A stretch of 64,000 nt of DNA from Atherix ibis (taxonomy: Eukaryota; Arthropoda; Insecta; Diptera; Athericidae): the NCBI GenBank assembly GCA_958298945.1, contig OY282608.1, positions 16,531,933-16,595,932 of the forward strand, in the 5' to 3' direction. Shown here in pieces: positions 26,461 to 41,895 of the stretch. The translations under genes were made by a program, and so were the position numbers. Below the pieces are notes generated by a model that ran no database searches, was not told the DNA's origin, and saw only the letters and a list, made by a program, of their open reading frames with translations. Positions within the stretch are counted from its first letter, which is position 1, and every line of letters begins with the position of its first letter.

Positions 26461-29400
26461 AAACCAAGTAACCAAAAAGCCAACAAACTAACAAACCAAC
26501 AAGCAAACAAGCCAACAAACCAACAAACCAACAAATCAACAAGCCAACAAACCAACAAACCAACAAGCCAACAAACCAACAAGCCAATAAGCCAACAAAC
26601 CAAAAAAACCAACAAACCAACAAGCCAAAAAACCAACAAACCAACAAGCCAACAAGCCAACAAACCAACAAACCAACAAGCCAACAAACCAACAAACCAA
26701 AAAACCAACAAACCAACAAACCAACAAACCAACAAACCAACAAACCAACAAGCCAACAAACCAACAAACCAACAAACCAACAAGCCAACAAACCAACAAT
26801 CCAACAAACCAACAAACCAACAAACCAAGTAACCAAAAAGCCAACAAACTAACAAACCAACATGCCAACAAGCCAACAAACCAACAAACCAACAAAGCAA
26901 CAAGCTAACAAGCCAACAAACCAACAAACCAACAAACCAACAAACCAACAAACCAACAAACCAACAAACCAACAAGCCAACAAACAAATAAACCAACAAA
27001 CCAACAAACCAACAAACCAACAAACCAACAAACCAAAAAACCAACAAACCAGCAAACCAACAAGCCAACAAGCCAACAAACCAACAAACCAACAAACCAA
27101 CAAGCCAACAAACCAACAAGCCAACAAACCAACAAAACAACAAACCAAGTAACCAAAAAGCCAACAAACTAACAAACCAACAAGCAAACAAGCCAACAAA
27201 CCAACAAACCAACAAAGCAACAAGCCAACAAGCCAACAAACCAACAAACCAACAAGCCAACAAACCAACAAGCCAACAAGCCAACAAACCAACAAACCAA
27301 CAAACCAACAAGCCAACAAACCAACAAACCAACAAACCAACAAACCAACAAACCAACAAACAAATAAACCAACAAACCAACAAGCCAACAAACCAACAAG
27401 CCAACAAACCAACAAAACAACAAACCAAGTAACCAAAAAGCCAACAAACCGACAAGACAACAAACCAACAAGCCAACAAACCAACAAACCAACAAACCAA
27501 GTAACCAAAAAGCCAACAAGCCAACAAGCCAACAAACCAACAAACCAACAAGCCAACAAACCAACAAACCAACAAGCCAACAAGCCAACAAACCAACAAA
27601 CTAACAAACCAACAAGCCAACAAACCAACAAACCAACAAGCCAACAAGCGAACAAACCAACAAACCAACAGGCCAACAAACCAACAAACCAACAAACCAA
27701 CAAGCCAACAAACCAACAAACCAACAAACCAACAAACCAACAAACCAACAAACCAACAAAGCAACAAGCTAACAAGCCAACAAACCAACAAACCAACAAA
27801 CCAACAAACCAACAAACCAACAAACCAACAAACCAACAAGCCAACAAACAAATAAACCAACAAACCAACAAACCAACAAACCAACAAACCAAAAAACCAA
27901 CAAACCAGCAAAACAACAAGCCAACAAGCCAACAAACCAACAAACCAAGTAACCAAAAAGCCAACAAACCGACAAGACAACAAACCAACAAGCCAACAAA
28001 CCAACAAACCAACAAACCAAGTAACCAAAAAGCCAACAAGCTAACAAACCAACAAGCTAACAAACTAACAAACCAACAAACCAACAAACCAACAAGCCAA
28101 CTAGCCAACAAACCAACAAATTAACAAGCCAACAAACCAACAAACCAACAAACCAATTAACCAACAAACCAACAAACGAACAAACCAACAAACCAACAAA
28201 CCAACAAACCAACAAACCAAAAAACCAACAAACCAACAAACCAACAAACCAACAAACCAACAAACCAACAAACCAACAAACCAACAAACCAACAAGCCAA
28301 CAAGCCAACAAACCAACAAACCAACAAGCCAACAAACCAACAAACCAACAAACCGACAAGCCAACAAACCAACAAGCCAACAAACCAACAAACCAACAAA
28401 CCAAGTAACCAAAAAGCCAACAAGCCAACAAGCCAACAAACCAACAAACCAACAAACCAACAAGCCAACAAACCAACAAACCAACAATCCAACAAGCCAA
28501 CAAACCAACAAACCAACAAACCAACAAGCCAACAAACCAACAAACCAACAATCCAACAAGCCAACAAACCAACAAACCAACAGGCCAATAAACCAACAAA
28601 CCAACAAACAAAAAAATCAACAAACCAACAAACCAACAAACCAACAAACCAACAAACCAACAAGCCAACAAGCCAACAAACCAACAAACCAACAAACCAA
28701 CAAGTCAACAAACCAACAAGCCAACAAACCAACAAACCAACAAACCAAGTAACCAAAAAGCCAACAAACTAACAAACCAACAAGCAAACAAGCCAACAAA
28801 CCAACAAACCAACAAAGCAACAAGCCAACAAGCCAACAAACCAACAAACCAACAAGCCAACAAACCAACAAGCCAACAAGCCAACAAACCAACAAACCAA
28901 CAAACCAACAAGCCAAAAAACCAACAAACCAACAAGCCAATAAACCAACAAACCAACAAACCAACAAACCAACAAACCAACAAACCAACAAACCAAAAAA
29001 CCAACAAGCCAACAAGCCAACAAGCCAACAAACCAACAAACCAACAAACCAACAAGCCAACAAACCAACAAGCCAGCAAACCAACAAACCAACAAACCAA
29101 GTAACCAAAAAGCCAACAAACCGACAAGACAACAAACCAACAAGCCAACAAACCAACAAACTAACACACCAAGTAACCAAAAAGCCAACAAGCCAACAAG
29201 CCAACAAACCAACAAACCAACAAGCCAACAAACCAACAAACCAACAAGCCAACAAGCCAACAAACCAACAAACTAACAAACCAACAAGCCAACAAACCAA
29301 CAAACCAACAAGCCAACAAGCCAACAAACCAACAAACCAACAGGCCAACAAACCAACAAACCAACAAACCAAAAAACCAACAAGCCAACAAGCCAACAAA

Positions 29401-31930
29401 CCAACAAACCAACAAGCCAACAAACCAACAAGCCAGCAAACCAACAAACCAACAAACCAAGTAACCAAAAAGCCAACAAGCCAACAAGCCAACAAACCAA
29501 CAAACCAACAAGCCAACAAACCAACAAACCAACAAGCCAACAAGCCAACAAACCAACAAACCAACAAGCCAACAAGCCAACAAACCAACAAACTAACAAA
29601 CCAACAAGCCAACAAACCAACAAACCAACAAGCCAACAAGCCAATAAACCAACAAACCAACAGGCCAACAAACCAACAAACGAAGTAACCAACAAACCAA
29701 CAAGCCAACAAGCCAACAAACCAACAAACCAACAAGCCAACAAACCAACAAACCAACAAGCCAACAAGCCAACAAACCAACAAACTAACAAACCAACAAG
29801 CCAACAAACCAACAAACCAACAAGCCAACAAGCCAACAAACCAACAAACCAACAAGCCAACAAACCAACAAACCAACAAACCAACATGCGAACAAGCCAA
29901 CAAACCAACAAACCAACAAGCAAACAAACCAACAAACCAACAAATGAACAAGCCAACAAACCAACAAACAAATAAACCAAGAAACCAAAAAACCAACGAA
30001 CCAACAAACCAACAAACCAACAAACCAACAAACCAACAAGCCAACAAGCCAACAAACTAACAAACCAACAAACCAACAAACCAAGTAACCAACAAGCCAA
30101 CAAACCAACAAACCAACAAGCCAACAAACCAACAAACTAACAAACCAACAAGCCAACAAACCAACAAACCAACAAGCCAACAAGCCAACAAACCAACAAA
30201 CTAACAAGCCAACAAACCAACAAACCAACAAGCCAACAAACCAACAAACCAACAAACCAACAAACCAACAAGCCAACAAGCCAACAAACCAACAAACCAA
30301 CAAACCAACAAGCCAACAAACCAACAAACCAACAAACCAACAAACCAACAAGCTAACAAACCAACAAGCTAACAAACCAACAAACCAACAAACCAACAAA
30401 CCAACAAGCCAACAAGCCAACAAACCAACAAATTAACAAGCCAACAAACCAACAAACCAACAAACCAATTAACCAACAAACCAACAAACGAACAAACCAA
30501 CAAACCAACAAACCAACAAACCAAAAAACCAACAAACCAACAAACCAACAAACCATAAAACCAACAAGCCAACAAGCCAACAAGCCAACAAGCCAACAAA
30601 CCAACAAACCAACAATCCAACGAACCAACAAGCCAACAAGCCAACAAACCAACAAACCAACAAACCAACAAGCCAACAAACCAACAAACCAACAAGCAAA
30701 TAAACCAACAAACCAACAAACCAACAAACCAACAAGCCAACAAGCCAACAAACCAACAAACCAACAAGCCAACAAACCAACAAACCAACAAACCAACAAA
30801 CCGACAAGCCAACAAACCAACAAGCCAACAAACCAACAAACCAACAAACCAAGTAACCAAAAAGCCAACAAGCCAACAAGCCAACAAACCAACAAACCAA
30901 CAAGCCAACAAACCAACAAACCAACAATCCAACAAGCCAACAAACCAACAAACCAACAAACCAACAAGCCAACAAACCAACAAACCAACAATCCAACAAG
31001 CCAACAAACCAACAAACCAACAGGCCAATAAACCAACAAACCAACAAACCAAAAAACCAACAAACCAACAAACCAACAAACCAACAAACCAACAAACCAA
31101 CAAACCAACAAGCCAACAAGCCAACAAACCAACAAACCAACAAACCAACAAGCCAACAAACCAACAAGCCAACAAACCAACAAACCAACAAACCAAGTAA
31201 CCAAAAAGCCAACAAACTAACAAACCAACAAGCAAACAAGCCAACAAACCAACAAACCAACAAAGCAACAAGCCAACAAGCCAACAAACCAACAAACCAA
31301 CAAGCCAACAAACCAACAAGCCAACAAGCCAACAAACCAACACACCAACAAACCAACAAGCCAAAAAACCAACATACCAACAAGCCAACAAACCAACAAA
31401 CTAACAAACCAACAAACCAACAAACCAACAAACCAACAAATCAACAAGCCAACAAGCCAACAAACCAACAAACCAACAAACCAACAAGCCAACAAACCAA
31501 CAAGCCAGCAAACCAACAAACCAACAAACCAAGTAACCAAAAAGCCAACAACCCGACAAGACAACAAACCAACAAGCCAACAAACCAACAAACCAACAAA
31601 CCATGTAACCGAAAAGCTAACAAGCCAACAAGCTAACAAACCAACAAACCAACAAGCCAACAAACCAACAAACCAACAAGCCAACAAGCCAACAAACCAA
31701 CAAACTAACAAACCAACAAGCCAACAAACCAACAAACCAACAAGCCAACAAGCCAACAAACCAACAAACCAACAGGCCAACAAACCAACAAACCAACAAA
31801 CCAAAAAACCAACAAACCAACAAACCAACAAACCAACAAACCAACAAACCAACAAGCCAACAAGCCAACAAACCAAGAAACCAACAAACCAACAAGCCAA
31901 CAAACCAACAAGCCAACAAACCAACAAACC
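26461..31930. repeat. Shortened copy 3 of the higher-order repeat, about 5.47 kb
   Basis: From about 28.1 kb on, this copy follows 22.6-26.4 kb at an offset of about 5,465-5,480 bp and carries the ACATGCGAAC module at 29,884. Its first 1.6 kb (about 26.5-28.1 kb) differs from copies 1 and 2 and includes the CCAAAAAAACC register break near 26,601. The length deficit against the 6.83-kb unit is about 1.37 kb. Confidence 0.75.
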
Positions 31931-33100
31931 AACAAACCAAGTAACCAAAAAGCCAACAAACTAACAAACCAACAAGCAAACAAGCCAACAAACCAACAAA
32001 CCAACAAATCAACAAGCCAACAAACCAACAAACCAACAAGCCAACAAACCAACAAGCCAATAAGCCAACAAACCAACAAACCAACAAACCAACAAGCCAA
32101 AAAACCAACAAACCAACAAGCCAACAAGCCAACAAACCAACAAACCAACAAGCCAACAAACCAACAAACCAACAAACCAACAAACCAACAAACCAACAAA
32201 CCAACAAACCAACAAACCAACAAACCAACAAGCCAACAAACCAACAAACCAACAAACCAACAAGCCAACAAACCAACAAGCCAACAAACCAACAAACCAA
32301 CAAACCAAGTAACCAAAAAGCCAACAAACTAACAAACCAACATGCCAACAAGCCAACAAACCAACAAACCAACAAAGCAACAAGCTAACAAGCTAACAAG
32401 CCAACAAACCAACAAACCAACAAACCAACAAACCAACAAACCAACAAACCAACAAACCAACAAGCCAACAAACAAATAAACCAACAAACCAACAAACCAA
32501 CAAACCAACAAACCAAAAAACCAACAAACCAGCAAACCAACAAGCCAACAAGCCAACAAACCAACAAACCAACAAACCAACAAGCCAACAAACCAACAAG
32601 CCAACAAACCAACAAAACAACAAACCAAGTAACCAAAAAGCCAACAAACTAACAAACCAACAAGCAAACAAGCCAACAAACCAACAAACCAACAAGCCAA
32701 CAAACCAACAAGCCAACAAGCCAACAAACCAACAAACCAACAAACCAACAAGCCAACAAACCAACACACCAACAAACCAACAAACGAACAAACCAACAAA
32801 CAAATAAACCAACAAACCAACAAGCCAACAAACCAACAAGCCAACAAACCAACAAAACAACAAACCAAGTAACCAAAAAGCCAACAAACCGACAAGACAA
32901 CAAACCAACAAGCCAACAAACCAACAAACCAACAAACCAAGTAACCAAAAAGCCAACAAGCCAACAAGCCAACAAACCAACAAACCAACAAGCCAACAAA
33001 CCAACAAACCAACAAGCCAACAAGCGAACAAACCAACAAACCAACAGGCCAACAAACCAACAAACCAACAAACCAAAAAACCAACAAACTAACAAACCAA
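31931..33100. repeat. Partial fourth copy, following the 5.47-kb unit
   Basis: The region resembles 26.5-27.7 kb at an offset starting near 5,480 and drifting to about 5,376 through monomer losses. Shared landmarks are the GCCAACATGCC variant (26,869 versus 32,340), CAAATAAACC (27,361 versus 32,801), GACAAGACAA (27,451 versus 32,891) and AAGCGAACAAACC (near 27,646 versus 33,022). The match fades after about 33.1 kb. Confidence 0.65.
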
Positions 33101-36100
33101 CAAACCAACAAACCAACAAACCAACAAGCTAACAAGCCAACAAGCCAACAAGCCAACAAACCAACAAACCAACAAACCAACAAGCAAACAAACCAACAAG
33201 CCAACAAACCAACAAACCAACAAACCAAGTAACCAAAAAGCCAACAAACTAACAAACCAACAAGCAAACAAGCCAACAAACCAACAAACCAACAAAGCAA
33301 CAAGCCAACAAGCCAACAAACCAACAAACCAACAAGCCAACAAACCAACAAGCCAACAAGCACACAAACCAACAAACCAACAAACCAACAAGCCAAAAAA
33401 CCAACAAACCAACAAGCCAACATGCCAACAAACCAACAAACCAACAAGCCAACAAACCAACAAACCAACAAACCAACAAACCAACAAACCAACAAACCAA
33501 CAAACCAACAAGCCAACAAGCCAACAAACCAACAAACCAACAAACCAACAAACCAACAAGCCAACAAACCAACAAGCCAACAAACCAACAAACCAACAAA
33601 CCAAGTAACCAAAAGCCAACAAACTAACAAACCAACAAGCCAACAAGCCAACAAACTAACAAACCAACAAAGCAACAAGCTAACAAGCCAAGAAACCAAC
33701 AAACCAACAAACCAACAAACCAACAAACCAAGAAACCAACAAACCAACAAGCCAACAAACCAACAAACAAATAAACCAACAAACCAACAAACCAACAAAC
33801 CAACAAACCAACAAACCAAAAAACCAACAAACCAGCAAACCAACAAGCCAACAAGCCAACAAACCAACAAACCGACAAGCCAACAAGCCAACAAACCAAC
33901 AAACCAACAAGCCAACAAACCAACAAACCAACAAACCAACAAGCCAACAAACCAACAAACAAATAAACAACAAACCAAAAAACCAACAAACCAACAAACC
34001 AACAAACCAACAAGCCATCAAACCAACAAACCAACAAGCCAACAAGCCAACAAACCAACAAACCAACAAACCAACAAGCCAACAAACCAACAAACCAACA
34101 AGCCAACAAGCCAACAAACCAACAAGCCAACAAACCAACAAACCAACAAACCAAGTAACCAAAAAGCCTACAAACTAACAAACCAACAAGCAAACAAGCC
34201 AACAAACCAACAAACCAACAAAGCAACAAGCCAACAAGCCGAAAAACCAACAAACCAACAAGCCAACAAGCCAACAAACCAACAAACCAACAAACCAACA
34301 AGCCAACAAACCAACAAGCCAACAAACCAACAAACTAAGTAACCAAAAAGCCAACAAACTAACAAACCAACAAGCAAACAAGCCAACAAACCAACAAACC
34401 AACAAAGCAACAAGCTAACAAGCCAACAAACCAACAAACCAACAAGCCAACAAACCAACAAGCCAACAAGCCAAGAAACCAACAAACCAACAAACCAACA
34501 AGCCAACAAACCAACAAACCAACAACCCAACAAGCCAACAAACCAACAAGCCAACAAACCAACAAACCAACAAACCAAGTAACCAAAAAGCCAACAAACT
34601 AACAAACCAACAAGCAAACAAGTTAACAAACCAACAAACCAACAAAGCAACAAGCTAACACGCCAACAAACCAACAAACCAACAACCCAACAAGCCAACA
34701 AACCAACAAACCAACAAACCAACAAGCCAAAAAACCAACAAACCAACAAAGCAACAAGCTAACAAGCCAACAAACCAACAAACCAACAAACCAACAAACC
34801 AACAAACCAACAAACCAACAAGCCAACAAACCAACAAACAAATAAACTAACAAATCAATAAACCAACAAGCCAAAAAACCAACAAATCAACAAGCCAACA
34901 AACCAACAAACCAACAAACCAACAAGCCAACAAACCAACAAACCAACAAACCAACAAGCCAACAAACCAACAAGCCAACAAACCAACAAACCAACAAACC
35001 AAGTAACCAAAAAGCCAACAAACTGACAAACCAACAAGCCAACAAGCCAACAAACCAACAAACCAACAAAGCAACAAGCTAACAAGCCAACAAACCAACA
35101 AACCAACAAACCAACAAACCAACAAACCAACAAACCAACAAACCAACAAACCAACAAGCCAACAAACCAACAAACAAATAAACTAACAAATCAATAAACC
35201 AACAAACCAACAAACCAACAAACCAACAAACCAACAAACCAACAAACCAAAAAACCAACAAACCAACAAACCAACAAGTCAACAAGCCAACAAACCAACA
35301 AACCGACAAGCCAACAAGCCAACAAACCAACAAACCAACAAGCCAACAAACCAACAAACCAGCAAACCAACAAGCCAACAAACCAACAAACCAACAAGCC
35401 AACAAACCAACAAACCAACAAGCCAACAAGCCAACAAACCAACAAACCAACAAGCCAACAAACCAACAAACCAACAAGCCAACAAACCAACAAACCAACA
35501 AACCAAGTAACCAAAAAGCCATTAAACTAACAAACCAACAAGCCAACAAGCCAACAAACCAACAAACCAACAAAGCAACAAGCCAACGAGCCAACAAACC
35601 AACAAACCAACAAGCCAACAAACCAACAAACCAACAAACCAACAAGCCAACAAGCCAACAAACCAACAAACCAACAAACCAACAAGCCAACAAACCAACT
35701 AACCAACAAACCAACAAGCCAACAAACCAACAAGCTAACAAACCAACAAACCAACAAACCAACAAACCAACAAGCCAACAAGCCAACAAACCAACAAACC
35801 AACAAGCCAACAAACCAACAAACCAACAAACCAATTAACCAACAAACCAACAAACGAACAAACCAACAAACCAACAAACCAACAAACCAACAAATTAAAA
35901 AACCAACAAACCAACAAGCCAACAAGCCAACAAACCAACAAACTAACAAACCAACAAGCCAACAAACCAACAAACCAACAAGCCAACAAGCCAACAAACC
36001 AACAAACTAAGTAACCAAGAAGCCAACAAACCAACAAACCAACGAGCCAACAAGCCAACAAACCAACAAACCAACAAACCATAAAGCCAACAAGCCAACA

Positions 36101-39100
36101 AACCAACAAACCAACAAACCAACAAGCCAACAAGCCAACAAACCAACAAACAAATAAACCAACAAACCAACAAACTAACAAGCCAACAAACCAACAAACC
36201 AACTAGCCAACAAACCAACAAACAAATAAACCAACAAACCAAAAAACCAACAAACCAACAAACCAACAAACCAACAAAACAACAAACCAACAAACCAACA
36301 AGCCAACAAGCCAACAAACCAACAAACCAACAAGCCAACAAACCAACAAACCAACATGCGAACAAGCCAACAAACCAACAAACCAACAAGCAAACAAACC
36401 AACAAACCAACAAACCAACAAGCCAACAAACCAACAAACCAACAAACAAATAAACCAACAAACCAAAAAACCAACAAACCAACAAACCAACAAACCAACA
36501 AACCAACAAACCAACAAACCAACAAACCAACAAACCAACAAACCAACAAGCCAACAAGCCAACAAACCAACAAACCAACAAACCAACAAACTAAGTAACC
36601 AACAAACCAACAAACCAACAAACCCACAAGCCAACAAACCAACAAACTAACAAACCAACAAGCCAACAAACCAACAAACCAACAAGCCAACAAACCAACA
36701 AACCAACAAACCAACAAGCAAACAAACCAACAAACCAACAAACCAACAAGCCAACAAACCAACAAACCAACAAACAAATAAACCAACAAACCAAAAAACC
36801 AACAAACCAACAAACCAACAAACCAACAAACCAACAAACCAACAAACCAACAAGCCAACAAACCAACAAACCAACAAACTAACAAGCCAACAAACCAACA
36901 AACCAACAAGCCAACAAACCAACAAACCAACAAGCCAACAAACCAACAAGCCAACAAACCAACAAACCAACAAACCAAGTAACCAAAAAGCCAACAAACT
37001 AACAAACCCACAAGTCAACAAGCCAACAAACCAACAAACCAACAAAGCAACAAGCCAACAAGCCAACAAACCAACAAACCAACAAGCCAACAAACCAACA
37101 AACCAACAAGCCAACAAGCCAACAAACCAACAAACCGACAAACCAACAAGCCAACAAACCAACAAACCAACAAGCCAACAAGCCAACAAACCAACAAACC
37201 AACAAGCCAACAAACGAACAAACCAACAAACCAACAAACCAACAAACCAACAAACCAACAAACCAAAAAGCCAACAACCCAACAAACCAACAAACCAACA
37301 AACCAACAAGCCAATAAACCAACAAGCCAACAAACCAACAAACCAAGTAACCAAAAAGTTAACAAACCAACAAACCAACAAGCCAACAAACCAACAAACT
37401 AACAAACCAACAAGCCAACAAGCCAACAAGCCAACAAACCAACAAACCAACAAGCCAACAAGCCAACAAACCAACAAACCAACAAACCAACAAACCAACA
37501 AGCCAACAAACCAACAAACCAACAAGCCAACAAACCAACAAACCAACAAACAAATAACCTAACAAACCAACAAACCAACAAACAAACAAACCAACAAACC
37601 AACAAACCAACAAACCAACAAACCAATTAACCAACAAACCAACAAACGAACAAACCAACAAACCAACAAACCAACAAACCAACAAACCAACAAACCTACA
37701 AACCAACAAACCAACAAACAAATAAACCAACAAACCAACAAACCAACAAGCCAACAAGCCAACAAATCAACAAACTAAGTAACCAAGAAGCCAACAAACC
37801 AACAAACCAACAAGCCAACAAGCCAACAAGCCAACAAACCAACAAACCAACAAACCAACATGCCAACAAACCAACAAATCAACAAATCAACAAACCAACA
37901 AACCAAGAAACCAACAAACCAACAAACCAACAAACCAAAGAACCGACAAACCAACAAACCATCAAACGAACAAACCAACAATCCAACAAACCAACAAGCC
38001 AACAAGCCAACAAACCAACAAACCAACAAACCAAGTAACCAAAAAGCCATCAAACTAACAAACCAACAAGTCAACAAACCAACAAACCAACAAACCAACA
38101 AAGCAACAAACCAACAAACTAAGTAACCAAGAAGCCAACAAACCAACAAACCAACAAACCAACAAACCAACAAGCCAACAAGCCAACAAACCAACAAACC
38201 AACAAGCCAACAAACCAACAAACCAACAAACCAACAAGCCAACAAACCAACAAGCTAACAAACCAACAAACCAACAAACCAACAAACCAACAAGCCAACA
38301 AGCCAACAAACCAACAAACCAACAAGCCAACAAACCAACAAACCAACAAACCAATTAACCAACAAACCAACAAACGAACAAACTAACAAACCAACAAACC
38401 AACAAACCAACAAATCAACAAACCAACAAATTAAAAAACCAACAAACCAACAAGCCAACAAGCCAACAAACCAACAAACTAACAAACCAACAAGCCAACA
38501 TACCAACAAACCAACAAGCCAACAAGCCAACAAACCAACAAACTAAGTAACCAAGAAGCCAACAAACCAACAAACCAACAAGCCAACAAACCAACAAACC
38601 AACAAACCAACAAACCAACAATTTAACAAGCCAACAAACCAACAAACCAACAAGCCAACAAGCCAACAAACCAACAAACAAATAAACCAACAAACCAACA
38701 AACTAACAAGCCAACAAACCAACAAACCAACTAGCCAACAAACCAACAAACAAATAAACCAACAAACCAAAAAACCAACAAACCAACAAACCAACAAACC
38801 AACAAACCAACAAACCAACAAACCAACAAACCAACAAGCCAACAAGCCAACAAACCAACAAACCAACAAGCCAACAAACCAACAAACCAACAAACCAACA
38901 TGCGAACAAGCCAACAAACCAACAAACCAACAAGCAAACAAACCAACAAACCAACAAACCAACAAGCCAACAAACCAACAAACAAATAAACCAACAAACC
39001 AAAAAACCAACAAACCAACAAACCAACAAACCAGCAAACCAACAAACCAACAAACCAACAAACCAACAAACCAACAAGCCAACAAGCCAACAAACCAACA

Positions 39101-39879
39101 AACCAACAAACCAACAAACTAAGTAACCAACAAACCAACAAACCAACAAACCAACAAGCCAACAAACCAACAAACTAACAAACCAACAAGCCAACAAACC
39201 AACAAACCAACAAGCCAACAAGCCAACAAACCAACAAACCAACAAACTAACAAGCCAACAAACCAACAAACCAACAAGCCAACAAACCAACAAACCAACA
39301 AGCCAACAAACCAACAAGCCAACAAACCAACAAACCAACAAAGCAACAAGCCAACAAGCCAACAAACCAACAAACCAACAAACCAACAAACTAAGTAACC
39401 AACAAGCCAACAAACCAACAAACCAACAAGCCAACAAGCCAACAAACCAACAAACTAACAAACCAACAAGCCAACAAACCAACAAACCAACAAGCCAACA
39501 AGCCAACAAACTAACAAACCCACAAGCCAACAAGCCAACAAACCAACAAACCAACAAAGCAACAAACCAACAAACCAACAAACTAAGTAACCAACAAACC
39601 AACAAACCAACAAACCAACAAGCCAACAAACCAACAAACTAACAAACCAACAAGCCAACAAACCAACAAGCCAACAAACCAACAAACCAGCAAGCCAACA
39701 AACCAACAAGCCAACAAACCAACAAAACAACAAACCAAGTAACCAAAAAGCCAACAAACTAACAAACCAACAAGCCAACAAGCCAACAAACCAACTAACC
39801 AACAAAGCAACAAGCCAACAAGCCAACAAACCAACAAACCAACAAGCCAACAAACTAACAAACCAACAAGCCAACAAGC
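33101..39879. repeat. Mosaic octamer array, transition between left and right families
   Basis: No gene or unique sequence seen. Single-base register changes occur near 33,613 (one A missing in the CCAAAAAGCC motif) and 33,965 (AAATAAACAACAAACC). From 36,354 the ACATGCGAAC module appears in its right-hand form, without the ATGAACAAGCC continuation found in the left array; another copy is at 38,899. The ACATGCCAAC module with paired AAATCAAC units first appears near 37,858. Confidence 0.7.
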
Positions 39880-41895
39880 CAACAAACCAACAAACCAACA
39901 AAGCAACCAGCCAACAAACTAACAAACCAACAAACCAACAAACCAACAAACTAACAAACCAACAAACCAACAAGCCAACAAGCCAACAAACAAACAAACC
40001 AACAAACCAACAAACCAACAAGCCAACAAACCAACAAGCCAACAAACCAACAAACCAACAATCCAAGTAACCAAAAAGCCAACAAACTAACAAACCAACT
40101 AGCCAACAAGCCAACAAACCAACAAACCAACAAAGCAACAATTCAACAAGCCAACAAGCCAACAAACCAACAAACCAAAAAGCCAACAAACAAACAAACT
40201 AACAAACCAACAAGCCAACAAACCAACAAACAAATAAACCAACAAACCAACAAACCAACAAACCAACAAACGAACAAACCAACAAACCAACAAACCAACA
40301 AGCCAACAAGCCAACAAACCAACAAACCAACAAGTCAACAAGCCAACAAACCAACAAACCAATAAGCAAACAAACCAACAAACCAACAAACCAACAAGCC
40401 AACAAACCAACAAACAAATAAACCAACAAACCAAAAAACCAACAAACCAACAAACGAACAAACCAACAAACCAACAAGCCAACAAGCCAACAAACCAACA
40501 AACCAACAAACCAACAAACTAAGTAACCAACAAGCCAACAAACCAACAAACCAACAAGCCAACAAGCCAACAAACCAACAAACTAACAAACCAACAAGCC
40601 AACAAACCAACAAACCAACAAGCCAACAAGCCAACAAACCAACAAACCAACAAACCAACAAGCCAACAAACCAACAAACCAACAAGCCAACAAACCAACA
40701 AACCAACAAACCAACAAGTCAACAAGCCAACAAACCAACAAACCAACAAGCCAACAAACCAACAAACCAACAAACCAACGAGCCAACAAACCAACAAACC
40801 AAAGAACCTAAAAACCAACAAACCATCAAACGAACAAACCAACAAGCCAACAAACCAACAAACCAACAAACCAACAAGCCAACAAACCAACAAGCTAACA
40901 AACCAACAAACCAACAAACCAACAAACCAACAAGCCAACAAGCCAACAAACCAACAAACCAACAAGCCAACAAACCAACAAACCAACAAACCAATTAACC
41001 AACAAACCAACAAACGAACAAACCAACAAACCAACAAACCAACAAACCAACAAATTAAAAAACCAACAAACCAACAAGCCAACAAGCCAACAAACCAACA
41101 AACTAACAAACCAACAAGCCAACAAACCAACAAACCAACAAGCCAACAAGCCAACAAACCAACAAACCAAGTAACCAAGAAGCCAACAAACCAACAAACC
41201 AACAAGCCAACAAGCCAACAAACCAACAAACCAACAAACCAATAAGCCAACAAGCCAACAAACCAACAAACCAACAAACCAACAAGCCAACAAGCCAACA
41301 AACCAACAAACAAATAAACCAACAAACCAACAAACTAACAAGCCAACAAACCAACAAACCAACTAGCCAACAAACCAACAAACAAATAAACCAACAAACC
41401 AAAAAACCAACAAACCAACAAACCAACAAACCAACAAACCAACAAACCAACAAACCAACAAGCCAACAAGCCAACAAACCAACAAACCAACAAGCCAACA
41501 AACCAACAAACCAACATGCGAACAAGCCAACAAACCAACAAACCAACAAGCAAACAAACCAACAAACCAACAAACCAACAAGCCAACAAACCAACAAACC
41601 AACAAACCAACAAACAAATAAACCAACAAACCAAAAAACCAACAAACCAACAAACCAACAAACAAACAAACCAACAAACCAACAAACCAACAAACCAACA
41701 AACCAACAAGCCAACAAGCCAACAAACCAACAAACCAACAAACCAACAAACTAAGTAACCAACAAACCAATAAACCAACAAACCAACAAGCCAACAAACC
41801 AACAACCCAACAAACCAACAAACCAACAAGCCAACAAACCAACAAGCCAACAAACCAACAAACCAACAAACCAGCAAGCCAACAAACCAACAAGC
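39880..41895. repeat. 2,016-bp higher-order repeat, copy 1
   Basis: Matches 41,896-43,888 at constant offset 2,016 bp, exactly 252 monomers. Landmarks: GCAACCAGCC (39,903 versus 41,919), CAATCCAAGTAACC, CAATTCAACAAGCC, the CCAAAGAACCTAAAAACC cluster (near 40,800 versus 42,816) and the ACATGCGAAC module (41,514 versus 43,530). Rare variants coincide over the long stretches compared by eye, suggesting a recent duplication. Confidence 0.88.
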
